Origin: Ligula intestinalis
Lineage: Eukaryota; Platyhelminthes; Cestoda; Diphyllobothriidea; Diphyllobothriidae
Assembly (NCBI GenBank): GCA_036362985.1
Contig: JAYGXS010000008.1
Coordinates: 6,631,624 to 6,695,623, forward strand
Length of the DNA stretch: 64,000 nt
Direction of reading: 5' to 3'
Below, piece by piece: positions 54,207-64,000 of this stretch (position 1 is its first letter; every line of letters begins with the position of its first letter). The translations under genes were made by a program, and so were the position numbers. Under the pieces are notes generated by a model. The model was not told the origin of the DNA and did no database searches. It was given only the letters and a program-made list of their open reading frames with translations.

Positions 54207-55756
54207 AGGCATCGATAACTGGAGAAATGCCTGGGCCTACTAGCGGCAGCTGGCATCTTGGCAATTTGTGGTGAAACAAATGGTGGGCTTGATTAACAAC
54301 CTAATTAATGGAAATGCCACAACGCCCGCAATACGGAGGCCTAGGCAGGTACACACAGGTAGGCGTGAGTGAAAGTTTGGGAGAGATAGTTCATTTCGAA
54401 GGAATTTATCCCACCTGTACTACTATCAGCGAGGTGCGGAAATGCAAAGCACATACCGACTTAACGTTCAGCCTTCTGGGAAAAGAACAGGATACTGTTT
54501 TTTTTCGTAGTTGATAGGTTCGTCTCTGATCGTTTTTTCGCCTACAGCACTTCCCTGTACTTTCCAAAGGAAAGACCCAACAGGCATTCCGCTACTTGAC
54601 TGGGCGGGTGAAGTACCCTAGGTATAGGTTCAGCAAATGTTGCACAAAACTTCAGAAATATACTTTTCTGCCGTATATCGTATGACTTTATTTTTGGGGC
54701 ACTTGTCGTTCATTCTAAACTATACGAAGGTACTTCAATTCCTTGCAGCAATAAATATTCCTAGAACATGTGTTTTGCGTATTTTACTTATTGCGCCTAT
54801 GGCGCTGCTTTTAACACGATGCCCAATTTAAAACTTACATAGCTGACTTTCAACTTTTTGTGTGGACGTTGCAAACATCTTGTTTTAAATTGTAAAAATC
54901 GCCATTTAAAATTTCATAAGAATATTGAGTAATCAGCGATTTACTTTTGATAAATTTTTGCCGGGCCATTCGCCTTTTCCAGGTCTAAACACACATGTTC
55001 GCTGAGAATTCGGTCTGAGCTTAAATTTTTATCGCACATTTATAAATGTGCAGTTAATAATTTCTGCCATGAGTAGGAAGATACATTTTATGTTCGGACG
55101 CTGGCAACTGAAAGGTATACCGACAGGAAGAGGACGTCAACCTTTGCGACTGGGAACCCGACTTAGAGCTCCTTTGAAATTTGGGCCAGGGTTAATACCT
55201 ATGCAGTCCATTAAAATTCAAATGTAATGTTTTTTAATATTCAATGAGAAGCCGTCTTCATAGATTAAATTAAAAAAGGTGGCTAGTGAGCAGAAGAAAC
55301 CAGCAAAAGAGTGGGATTACAATTAATGGTGAAAACGCAAAATTCACCGAAAGGACCAACAACACCCGTTCGATAATAAAGTCAGCTGTCATTTTCTTAA
55401 GAGGGGTGCGGAGATGTTGGTGGCATACAGTTTAAATAACAGCGTATACTTTCGCTTAGCATATAAAAAGTCTCAGACCGATTTTTTTCCAAGCAATCCT
55501 TCTCAAAAGCTGTCGGGCTTTATTTTGAAAATAGACGACTGGAACGAGCTAGTCGAATTCACCCAATACCTCGATATCATCACATATGGCATGTAATGTA
55601 TAGTTATTTTGGCTAGCATGCTCTTTTTTGATGCCTTGTCGCATTTTAAAACCCCGGACTAATCTGACTAGATACTATGTTTTTTTAATAAATGAGGAGT
55701 TCCCGTCAAATTGTTCAGGTGCAATAAGCAATCGCTATTAAGAAATGCTGATTGAG
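54207..55756 (+). repeat. Tandem segmental duplication, unit 2
   Basis: Contains the uninterrupted form of both insertion sites: the PLE-repeat site near 54915 and the transposon site at GGCAGGTACACACAGG (54346-54361). The frames (for example 53972-54274 and 55414-55596) are aligned across units (KIDDNWEQLLKLVLNLDI versus KIDDWNELVEFTQYLDI), so a short coding-like segment is shared, but I do not recognise it. Confidence 0.75.
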
Positions 55757-55901
55757 GCTTCGATAACTGACCAAATGCATGCGCCTTGTATCGGCAGCTA
55801 CCAACTGGGCGATTTGTGGGGAAACAAACAGAGGGCTTGGTTAACAATCCGATTAATGGAAATGCCACACAATGCCCACGATATTGAGGCCTAGGCAGAA
55901 A

Positions 55902-56683
55902 CATGGTGTCCCAGAGGTAACTGACCCTTTTGATTTGCTAATAAAACGAAAACTATTAACGCTAGGATATTGAAACTTGTTTTATTCGAAATACATAATT
56001 CTAGCATTTGGTGCGATGAAAATCCAAGAGAAATTCAAGAAAGGCCGCTGCATTCCCTTCGTGTGATGGTGTTATGCGAAATAACTGCTTCCAATGTGAT
56101 TGGCCCATACTTTTTTGAAAATAATGATGGCGCAACAGTAACAGTTAATGGTGAAAGATACCGAACTATGATTAGCGAATTTATTATTCCTGAAAATGAG
56201 AGACATGGCCTACGCAATACTTCTTTTCAACAGGATGGAGCCACGGCCCATACAGCAAGAGAAACGAGGACATTGTTAAATGAGTGCTTCCCAAATCATT
56301 TGATTTCACGATTTGGTAATATTCCTTGGCCCCCTCGATCTCCAGATTTGAGCCTATGAGATTTCTTCTTATGGGGCTACCTAAAGTCAAGGGTTTATGT
56401 AACAAATCCAACGAATCTGCAAGAACTTAAAAACAACATTTGTTCTGCAATAAGACAACTATCGCCTGATACACTAAGGAGCGTTATGGAAACGACAAAG
56501 AAACGAACCCTAAGTTGTCAAAATAACAATGGCCGTCATTAAAAAGACATTATATTCAAAACCTAGTTTTAGTAAAGCATGAAAAGGTTTTTCTTTCGAA
56601 TAAAACAAGTTTTAATATCCTAGCATTGATAGTTTCCGTTTTATTGGCAAATCAAAAGGGTCAGTTACTTTTGGGATACCCTG
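55902..56683 (+). mobile_element. Mariner-like transposon, internally deleted, 90-bp terminal inverted repeats
   Basis: Left TIR 55902-55991 and right TIR 56594-56683 match inverted over about 90 bases (GTAACTGACCCTTTTGATTTG, AATAAAACG(A/G)AAACTAT, GCTAGGATATT(G/A)AAACTTG, TTTTATTCGAAA). A TA follows the right end (56684-56685); the left TA has become AA. The paralogous empty site in unit 2 has a single TA (GGTACACACA). The left TIR is fused directly to the middle of the transposase, so the N-terminal half has been deleted. Confidence 0.85.
55991..56540 (+). pseudogene. Tc1/mariner-superfamily transposase, C-terminal half
   Basis: Text: SSIWCDENPREIQERPLHSL, VIGPYFFENNDGATVTVNGE, FQQDGATAHTARETRTLLNE (second catalytic Asp), FPNHLISRFGNIPWPPRSPD and, after a TGA at 56357-56359, DFFLWGYLKSRVYVTNPTNL (third catalytic Asp). 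The family's first Asp block and helix-turn-helix domain are missing. It cannot encode an active transposase; the long TIRs could still be mobilised by one supplied elsewhere. Confidence 0.85.
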
Positions 56684-57025
56684 TACACACACGTTAATAT
56701 GTACGTGCACGTAGGTGAACGTTTAGGAGCTATTTCATTTGGAAGGAATGTACTCAACGTCGGACACGTAGACATAACTCCTCCAAAGCCCCATTAGCAT
56801 TCCTATTCTAAATTTTCGAGGTCTAGACATAATATTCCTTTCATCGTTCCTGGAAGAGAACGAAGAAAAAGGAGCGATTTCTGTGACCAGGTTGTATTTA
56901 AGCGAAGGCGCAAGCAATTTAAACAGCCACAAAAATCGATCGGTACAATCGATTGACACACGGGCATCAGGCGTCAGGCTTCCGTTCGGACACACTTACT
57001 GACACCAGCAGGAGAACAGTTACCA

Positions 57026-57067
57026 CGCTCTGATGGTGGAAGAAAAAAACCTTTTGAAACGTCAGCT
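57026..57067 (+). ncRNA. Hammerhead-like relic (sister of 9919-9960)
   Basis: Helix I GCT with AGC; CTGATGG in place of CTGANGA; helix II GGAAG/CTTTT with G-U pairs; GAAAC and GTC at 57056-57063. Confidence 0.45.
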
Positions 57068-57229
57068 TCAATACAACCTGCTCCCAGAAATTGCTACTTC
57101 CTCTTCCGGAAATGATGAAACGAATATTCCTATTATCCATTGGTTCTCAAAACTGTGGAAATTTTGTTGAAATTCTCCCACTTCCTCCCCCGGTGTCTTG
57201 TTCACCTGTCCTATAATATATTTTTAGGA

Positions 57230-57480
57230 CAAACTGCAAACGGGTTCTTACGACAATGCACCAGCACGAACTCGCCGTGCAACGGAATGACAAGCTTTCA
57301 TTGGTAGACCCCCACGCATCTACTCCAGGGCACGGCTTCGACTGCGAATGCGTGCGGATAGTGGGTCAGTCAGACGACCGAACTTTATGCCTGCTGCAGG
57401 AAGCATGACATTCAAATGCAGATTCAATTAACAGGTAGGTCGATGCCCCTGATGACTACCTCGCCAAGTGCGAACAGATG
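57230..57480 (+). pseudogene. Penelope-like endonuclease fragment
   Basis: The frame reads MHQHELAVQRNDKLSLVDPH, STPGHGFDCECVRIVGQSDD, RTLCLLQEA, a stop, then HSNADSINR and VDAPDDYLA. This corresponds to the HEHQLAI, HTFAFEKARIVGRANDK, LLLESW and SxxxLNRxxDLxPxY blocks of the PLE at 10.3-10.6 kb. Confidence 0.7.
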
Positions 57481-57587
57481 GAGGGCAGAGACCAAGGGCA
57501 AGGTCACTCCCGAAAGAACCGAGTTAAATATCCAGAGAGCTGTTCATTTTTTCATTCGTCGACGATTCCTGAGCCGAAGTTGTATTT

Positions 57588-57630
57588 AAGCTGACGTACC
57601 GAAAACATTCTCACTTTCATCGTCAGAGCG
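57588..57630 (-). ncRNA. Hammerhead-like relic (sister of 9919-9960)
   Basis: CTGACGA (57620-57626) is intact and helix I CGCT/AGCT is partly paired, but GAAA has decayed to GGTA. Same context as 9919-9960. Confidence 0.4.
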
Positions 57631-58229
57631 TAGTGTCTATTCCCCTACTGATGTCGAGTGAATTTGTCTGACCGCCAGACGCGTGTTATAACTGTGCCTG
57701 ACGTTCGCACGTCGATTGACTGTACCGATCGATTGCTCGTGGCTGTTTGAACTGTGCGCTTCCTCCATGAGATGTTACTTTCTCAGCATCTACCTCACTC
57801 CCTCTTCCATTTCCCCACATGGACCCGGCGTCAAGACAGAGAGGGTGCAGGGTCAGGCTGCCATAAACAACAGCGAATCGGGGTGGCGGAGTGGGCATGG
57901 GTGCCATGAAGGTCACATCAAGGTCATATGAAGGTCACAGCCTGATTGTCCGTCTGGACAGACACACAACTGGCCGACTATGTGGTCCGAGTAAACCCTC
58001 AATTGAAAACCTTCCAAGGCGCGACTTTTAGCGCCCTGTGATAGCCTCAAGCACTTCAGGCTGTGTATAATGGCCGAATACCCATTCAACACGCACCGTC
58101 TACACGCCACGCCACGATACGGTGACGAGACAGCGACAGCAAGCATCCCCAGGCCACACACGTCCTCACGCGTCCTCCCAGTACAATGCGAGACAGAAAC
58201 GATAGGGCGACATTAACTAATTTTCGGAC

Positions 58230-58440
58230 CATCCCCCCCCCCTCTCTGGTCCCTAACTATGACTAGAATCTGACCCCTTTGGTACCTCAACACCTCTATC
58301 TCTAATTACCATTGACTGTTTGCTCAAGCCTTTGTTGACTCTACACTCGCTTATATTATTTTATTTGCCCGATGATGAATAATCGAAAACAATCATTCGC
58401 CTAACTCGACTTCCTGAATGTTTATTTTAAGAAGAGTTAA
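58230..58440 (+). repeat. PLE-type terminal repeat copy
   Basis: C-rich start, then GCCCGATGATGAATAATCGAAAAC (58368 on) and CTAACTCGACTTCCTGAATG; same family as 52890-53280 and 61430-61680. The hammerhead core has C3U4 altered. Confidence 0.5.
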
Positions 58441-58974
58441 CTGCGCCGTTGACCTAACTCTCTTCCCCCTCCTACCCTAGCATCAGGCTACCGTCCAAGC
58501 CCGTCAGTTGTCAGATGCGGGAATGGGGGTGCTCGCAGTGGTTGGCTCACACGTTTTCTCGCGACACAGCACGACCTATCCCCTTGTTGTCACACTACAA
58601 GTACCAGAAACCAGAGGGGGATAGTTGCATCGTAATGTGTGTCGCAGGCGGCTGCTGGCTAATCCTGGAGCACGCCAGAGTGCTATCACTCCCACCGCGG
58701 CCACTTTGGGTGCCACAACCCTGGCCTCTTCGCTCAGGCCGTCAGCGTCTCCCACTTCCGCGTGGTCACTAGCTAAAAGCCCAGACACGTGTTTCGCCGA
58801 TGTTTCTGCTACTGCATAATACATCAACGAGAGGTTCGGCTCTACAGTACGCCCCCAACGCTCTCTATGCGGTTTCTAGTATATGACCTCCAGATAATAA
58901 TCAAGGAAATAATCGCGGAAATTATTAGGTGCATGACATGGAAGAAGGTGGATGGGACATGACATCACTTTTAG

Positions 58975-59215
58975 CTTCCCGCCCGGGAACCACTGCAGAC
59001 GCGTCTGCGTCGCGTTCCTGCCCACTCTCACGGTGGCCAAGGTCTGCTACACCAATCTCCCTACGGTGGATCAATCTTCCCTCCTCTCGATCTCTGCTTC
59101 TGGTGAAGGAGCAGCCCCTCCCGACCATGCTGCTCCGACTCCTCCTCCTCGCCGCAGCGATTGAGGCTCACCCGGCGGGGCTCCGGATCCAACAACGGCT
59201 GATAGCCAGCAAGCC
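58975..59215 (+). repeat. GC-rich dispersed repeat, fullest copy
   Basis: Runs from CCCGGGAACCACTGCAGACG through GGTGGCCAAGGTCTGCTACA, CCCTACGGTGGATCAATC, AAGGAGCAGCCCCTCCC and ATGCTGCTCCGACTCC to GGCTCCGGATCCAACAACGG. Related copies: 12880, 14160, 14345 and 59430. Confidence 0.6.
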
Positions 59216-59429
59216 ACCATCCCCGCCCCTCGTCTTAGAAACTAGCGTTCACTGTCCATTCCCCCCCCGCACATGTACCTTCGTCGTTTTTGCCACTTTC
59301 TGTGCGTTGTTCGCAATGCAAACATCCGTGCCGTTTTCGATGCTCTCGGCTACTGACGGTCCTCATAACTCTCCCCTTTAGGAGACGCCCTAACAAAACA
59401 TCGGGCTGCCTCCCCCCCACCTGCCACCT

Positions 59430-59755
59430 GGCTAGGGGAACCACAGCAGACGCGTCTTCGCCACCCGCCTCACGGTGGCTAAGGTCTGCTACACCAATTT
59501 CCCTCTTCCTCCTCCTCGCTGCCGGGATTGCAGCCAACCCGTCTACATCCGACAGCCGGCCCGATTGCAGCGTCTCTTCTGATGACAGTCAGCACCTCTT
59601 TTCGCCTGCAGTTCCCGGCCAAGCAGTACCCAGCTCACCCCCGTTGACCTTTGGCTCAAGTCGGTTGAGATCACGGCTTTTCTGCGTCTGTCAACTATAA
59701 CCGATTTGGACTCCGACGGAGACTCTTGATCCAACAAGGGCTACAACACACACAC
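59430..59755 (+). pseudogene. GC-rich repeat core joined to jockey-like LINE 3' end
   Basis: Core GAACCACAGCAGACGCGTCT then GGTCTGCTACACCAATTTCC, followed by LINE tail text (LTPVDLWLKSVEITAFLRL-like, in a shifted frame) and the terminus TCTTGATCCAACAAGGGCTA then CAACACACACAC. Frameshifted and truncated. Confidence 0.65.
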
Positions 59756-60094
59756 TTCAGCAACTCAGTACACCGGCCTAGTCCGCTCCAACTTAAGCTC
59801 TTCTACTCCACCGCACGCGCGTACATGCGTGGCTACCGCAAAGATATCATCATCAGTCAGTCGGAATGTCCTCGCGCTCTGCACGCACACGCACCATTGT
59901 GCACTGGTACATCTACGACTGTTGTACGGCCTAAAAAGCACCATTCCTTTTAATTGAGGAGACTTCACGTTACAGACCGGCCGCATTCCCACAAGTACAT
60001 TGAAACGACAGATAGGACAGGTAAGGGCGTTAGACTCTCATCAAAATGTCGCGAGTTCGACCCCCTTCAGCCAATTAGACCCAGACTCAAGTGC

Positions 60095-60420
60095 TGCCCC
60101 ACTCGAGCCTCGAACTTACGACTCCTTTGATCAGAGTCAAACGCCCTAACACCACTGAGCCAGAAGCTCGTTGTCTCGCCGGTTCATGTCGTCAATGAAA
60201 GTTCACCTAACCGCTAACGGGACTCGTCTGTCCCGTTCTGCCTTGTGTCTCGCCAGAGGCCCTGACAACCATAAAAGCTAGCAGTATAGGCAAATAGCAT
60301 TGCCGACAAAGACCAGGAAGGCCGCAAGGGCCATTGCTGGCTTATTAGCCGCCGTCAACCAGTTATACTCAGACCCAAGCGGTTCCCCATTAGCGGTCAC
60401 GTGAACGTTCATTAACGAGT
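60095..60420 (-). repeat. tRNA-derived SINE, well-preserved head
   Basis: The minus strand has TGGCTCAGTGGTGTTAGGGC (A box), GACTCTGATCAAAGG and AAGTTCGAGGCTC (B box), then a body ending near GTGAACGTTCATTAACG. It is the reference copy for the family in this window. Confidence 0.65.
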
Positions 60421-60599
60421 GTCCCACGCAAGTTCATAAGTGTTAACACTAGTCAGCTGTAAAGTCACCCTCCGAAAAAAATATTTCATTCTTAGGCAAA
60501 AGACGTCCTCGAGGGAATACGGTGTAGGATCAGGGATAATAGACAGTACAACAGGTCCTGCTTCCGTTAGGAAGTAATATCTGTTGCTAGTGGGATGGA

Positions 60600-60910
60600 C
60601 AACAACAACCGTTAGTGTTTGGTGGAAGTTCATCAACGAATGTCAATATTTCCCGAACTAAACCAGCAATACAACAAACTCATAGATCGTAGATCAATGT
60701 CCGAGGCTTGGGTGGGTATGACTGGCTGACGACGGCTCATAAGACAGACGTGATCATTTTAGTCTCGCTTGTCTCGATTAGCAATGCTCTCGGCCCATTC
60801 TACTAGCTGCTATAGCTGCTGTCAGGGCCTATGAAATGAGGCCCAAGGCAAATTAACAAGTGATTTCCGTTAGCGGCGAGTGAACGCTCATCAACGAGTG
60901 TCAGTGGGAG
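60600..60910 (+). repeat. SINE family copy, decayed
   Basis: Shares TTCATCAACGAATGTCAATAT, GACTGGCTGACGACGGCTCA, TTTTAGTCTCGCTTGTCTCG and GTGAACGCTCATCAACGAGT with the 63-kb copy. Confidence 0.5.
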
Positions 60911-61429
60911 GCCATGCTGGCAAAGAGCTAATCTGCGTCCAGTGAGACTGGCAGTAAGGGGGACGATATGTAAATCATACATACATTAAAAAGCAAGGTT
61001 GATGGAGTAAATGCCTGAGCGGTGTATAACGCGACAGGTGAAGTGACTGTCAACCATTTGGGTGCTTTTTAAGCAGTTTTAATAAGCGGGAAGGTACGGT
61101 GCTCTATGATTAAGCAGTTCACGGTTTCGAAACGCCTCCTTATGGAAAAGGTGCTTAAAACAAGAAGGCACACTTTCTCCATGCAAAAAAAATTAAGAAA
61201 TGGGTAATTTTCTATTAAATATTAAATACGAACAAAAAGGAGATGATTTTCGTGCATTTTTGCTACAAAATATATGAGAATTTATGAAAGCATTCAACAT
61301 CAATGTAAAAAGCCGTTTTTTTGATAAATTCCGGTCGGGCCTGTACATTTTTAACATAACAAATTAAGTAAACTATGCAGGTTGGTAGAAAAAACTGTGC
61401 TGTGCCAAAAGTTGTTAATTGAACAGCCC

Positions 61430-61680
61430 GCAGCTCATCAACTTCTTCGGCTACCGGCTAGAATTTGGACCCCGATAACCCATTCCCCCCACCCAACCCC
61501 TGACAACCACACAATTTTTCTACAAAACCGAATAGTTTATTGAGTTCATTTGAGATATAAATGTTCAGGCCTAACGAGAATTTATTGAAAACAAACGTTT
61601 CTTCGCCAATTTATTGCCTGCAATTTGCAATGGCAATTTTCGAAAGTTTAAACCGACCTTATTTAGTAATATTTTCTGAT
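61430..61680 (+). repeat. PLE-type terminal repeat copy
   Basis: Aligns with 53000-53300: the ACCCC(T)GACAACC block, ATAAATGT, CAGGCCTAACGAGAATTTAT then TGAAAACAAACG. The hammerhead core is damaged (CTAACGA) and helix III has a mismatch. Confidence 0.55.
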
Positions 61681-62532
61681 CAAATAACACATTTTAAGAT
61701 TCCAGTTAACATTTCATGAATTAGCGCACCTAGTGTGCATACTGCATGATAATCGCTCTGCATTGCTTACTTTAACTGCATATATCGTTGCGCACACGCC
61801 CTGAACAGTGCCGTTCTCCCGACATTCAGGCATTTTCTAAAGGAACAAAATAGAAAACATGATGTTAGGAATAAGATTAGAAAAGAAAGTGAGGGAAATT
61901 ACAAAGCCATTGACTTTGCAAACAAGCGTATGTAGCAGGACTTATTTGCACAAACTAAATTCGAGACGGTCTTTTAATTGCTATCCGTCTTTGCATGAGA
62001 TAGATAACGCATATAGTAAATAACAGTTTGAATTTTCACAGAATAGCAGTAATTTCACTGTTTAACGCGGCGAATAGTCAATTATAATGTTGCCTTTAAA
62101 CTTAAGATAGGAAAAGGAGAAGGGAGAAGGGAGTTAGCACAAAATTCAAAGGGTGATTAATTATGGGCCTGTAAATTCGAGGGCAGTTGAAGGTTAGCCA
62201 TACGGTCTAACTGCTTACATAGGTCGGGTTTCTCCCGCCGTATATAGACTGCTTTCAGGTAGCGCAAGGTCGGATTTGTTCGAGCTCGAACAGTAATTTG
62301 AAAATATGTTTAGGAGGTCAACGATGTGACCACTGCCTAGCAAATATTTTGTAATCGAGGACCGTACTTTTATATTCCTGCTCAAAAAGCCAATTAGTTA
62401 AACGTTCGGCGGCCCTGGCCACCAAGTGCCCTTGTACATATACGCCCAATGTACTTGCATTCAAAAAGTGCACATGAATTCTCTCACACTATTTTGAGGT
62501 GGCATGCAAAAGCAAGGCGTCTTTTGTCAGCT

Positions 62533-62871
62533 TTACTGGGAGGCTTTCAGCAGGACTGAGGAAGACTGGTTCAGCCATATTACACGTTCTATCTTCTGTC
62601 CTCGCAACCGTCGCTTAATTTTATTTGAAATATTGTCACCCTTAAAGGGCAAAGATATAAAAGCAAGCTTTTTGGAACTGAATGATCCGTAAATTTGGCT
62701 CATAAATAGATCGCTGTATTTTTGAATGAAGCGTGAAGGATAGCTGCGTGTAAACAGAGCCTCTTTGATGCGGGCAATTTCTGAAGGTAAGGCCTCACTA
62801 GAGCAAATATATTCATAGCTCTCTGGAAAGGGATATGCATGACGCCGATTAAGCAAAATCGGGGAATGCAA
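62533..62871 (-). pseudogene. Penelope-type reverse transcriptase C-terminal fragment, other clade
   Basis: The minus-strand frame reads HAYPFPESYEYICSSEALPS, EIARIKEALFTRSYPSRFIQ, KYSDLFM and KKLAFISLPFKGDNISNKIK, RRLRG. The pattern RAYxICSxExLxxEIxxLKxxFxxNGYPxxFI...ISLPFKGDxIS is typical of the thumb-to-linker region of reverse transcriptases carrying GIY-YIG endonucleases. The YxDD core and the endonuclease are not seen nearby. The clade differs from the 10-12.6 kb PLE. Confidence 0.65.
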
Positions 62872-62939
62872 ATATATTTGAGCATACTGCCCTAATCGTT
62901 TACATCTGCTTTAGCCTTCTCTCTTTGCTACGAGTAGTT

Positions 62940-63300
62940 GACACTCATTAATTAACGTTCAACGGAACTCATCTGTCCCGTTTTGCCTTGGGTCTCGACA
63001 GAAGCCGGGACAGCCGTAGCCGCTGGTACATAGGCAGACTGTCAGGGTCTCTGTCGAGGCCCAAACCAGAGCGGGACTGTTAGTAGTCGGTGATCGTTGT
63101 ATCAACGAGTGGCAATATCCTTCGATCTAAACTAGCAAAACAACGAGTTCATGGTTCAGTGGGTTAGAGCGTTAGATTCTGATCGAAAAAGCCGCGATTT
63201 CGAGTGCAATCGGGTGGTGCACCACTTGGGTCTGGGTAACGACGACGGCTAACAAGCCAGAAATGGCCATTCTTGTCTCCTCATATTCGCTGGCAATAAT
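62940..63300 (+). repeat. tRNA-derived SINE copy with repeat flanks
   Basis: A box TGGTTCAGTGGGTTAGAGCG at 63152 on, decayed B box GCGATTTCGAGTGC, then GGTGCACCACTTGGGTCTGG, AACGACGACGGCTAACAAGC and CAGAAATGGCCATTCTTG. The flanks repeat family motifs in the opposite direction, suggesting two copies. Confidence 0.6.
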
Positions 63301-64000
63301 GTCTGCCTATAAAAGAAGAAGCACCTGAAATCAACCTAACTGGTCCTCAGTCTAGCTATTCTGTAGCATAGTGAATGTGTGCGAATCTTTTGTTGTCCAT
63401 AAAAGGTGCAAGGGTGCATGTATATCTTCAAAAAGCTGAAAGCACCTGAAGTAAGCAGCGGTTTGTCAGTTGACCTTTTTGGTTCAAAACCGCCCAGTTT
63501 CCAGGCGCTGGGAAGTGTTTAATGGACCCCGTAAAAGTGTGCAAACACTCTATGCCTAGAGGCCACTGGTACGTAGACTATAAAAGTAACAAAATAGTAC
63601 CAAACTTCAAAGAGGTCCGGTGAGGTGGAAGGAAGATTTCGGAATGTTAATTTCTGAAACCTCTGCTTGCTAAAAAACTCTCTCTCTCTTTCCACCGGCG
63701 AACTGATGAGATATTCAGAAGCGGTGATCAGCTCTCTTGCCTATCAGCCTCCCCCCCCCCCCTCCTTAGTTTAATCTCCCAGGCACAGCTTTGTTAAACT
63801 TCCTTGAAGTTTGGAAGGGATATGCTTTATTTTGAAGATAGCATTCCCAACTTTTTAGCAATTGTCGACGTCGTGGATAAAAGTTCTTGGAGATGTCGAA
63901 AAATGCACACCAAACTGGACTTCTTCAAATCGCTGCGAAGGTCAGTTTGCAAGGGGCATACTGGACCAACCGATGTACACTACGGCGAGTGCTGCATGCA
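63300..64000. other. No gene recognised; poly-C run
   Basis: A run of about 12 C lies at 63750-63765. No coding or element signal was seen otherwise. Confidence 0.35.

Larger units (their letters stand above)
55757..56760 (+). repeat. Tandem segmental duplication, unit 3 (interrupted)
   Basis: Begins GGCTTCGATAACTGACC, continues through TTAATGGAAATGCCACACAA and GAGGCCTAGGCAG, is split by the transposon at 55902-56683, and resumes TACACACACG...GAGCTATTTCATTTGGAAGG. Homology ends near 56760. Confidence 0.7.
56890..57790. repeat. Inverted PLE tails flanking a PLE endonuclease fragment
   Basis: 56890-57130 (plus) and 57560-57790 (minus) are both related to the PLE 3' region at 9900-10100 (GATCGGTACAATCGATTGAC-like block, CTCTGA(T/C)G, CGTCAGCTT). 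Between them lies an endonuclease fragment on the plus strand. Confidence 0.65.

Noticed and set aside
60720..60740. CTGACGA in the SINE family as another hammerhead
   Set aside because: No GAAA follows at a suitable distance and no helix II forms; the string is part of the conserved SINE body.

Overview
The window is eukaryotic DNA from a flatworm, most likely a diphyllobothriidean-type tapeworm. I infer this from the retroelement families present: RTE-like LINEs ending in C2H2 zinc fingers, jockey-like LINEs ending in CA-rich tails, CR1-like LINEs, and GIY-YIG Penelope-like elements (PLEs). A collagen XV/XVIII-type (multiplexin) gene split into short exons also fits. There are no operons, bacterial genes, rRNA genes or CRISPR arrays. 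Most of the window is intergenic or intronic DNA filled with decayed mobile elements.

Host gene: one gene is visible on the minus strand between about 42.5 and 25.2 kb. In transcript order it shows the end of a collagenous stretch (42393-42467), an acidic linker (42223-42309), the non-collagenous trimerization segment (36905-37084), a 13-codon linker exon (36674-36712), the first part of an endostatin domain (33055-33252) and an endostatin C-terminal exon with stop (25169-25367). Splice sites and phases agree from 42467 to 33055. The middle endostatin exon is not settled; 32408-32566 is the best candidate. The introns carry a jockey-like LINE, solo LTRs, SINEs, a Tc1 fragment and PLE pieces.

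Region by region: 0-9 kb holds PLE endonuclease fragments, PLE terminal repeats, a CR1-like LINE 3' half and a fold-back element. 9-12.6 kb holds RTE debris and the most complete PLE (reverse transcriptase plus GIY-YIG, one in-frame TAA). 12.9-15 kb is a mosaic of RTE and jockey-like pieces. 15-21 kb is AT-rich with one SINE. 21-22.4 kb is an RTE remnant with zinc fingers. 25-43 kb is the host gene. 27.8-28.4 kb and 44.5-45.05 kb are a close duplicate pair. 47.3 and 50.1-50.6 kb are fold-backs. 52.2-56.8 kb is a three-unit tandem duplication, one unit carrying a deleted mariner-like transposon with 90-bp inverted repeats and another carrying a PLE terminal repeat. 57-64 kb holds inverted PLE tails, LINE 3' ends, a GC-rich dispersed repeat and tRNA-like SINEs.

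The most interesting signal is a set of about 20 hammerhead-ribozyme-like motifs (core CUGANGA ... GAAA ... NUH), nearly all in PLE-type terminal repeats. The copy at 11-53 keeps every core residue and has a perfect 6-bp helix I and 4-bp helix II. In the better copies the helix III segment is a short palindrome with no loop (AAGCUU, ACGU, AUAU or AGCU), which fits hammerheads that act as dimers. Helix II and helix III covary between copies, so the structure appears to have been selected in the parent elements.
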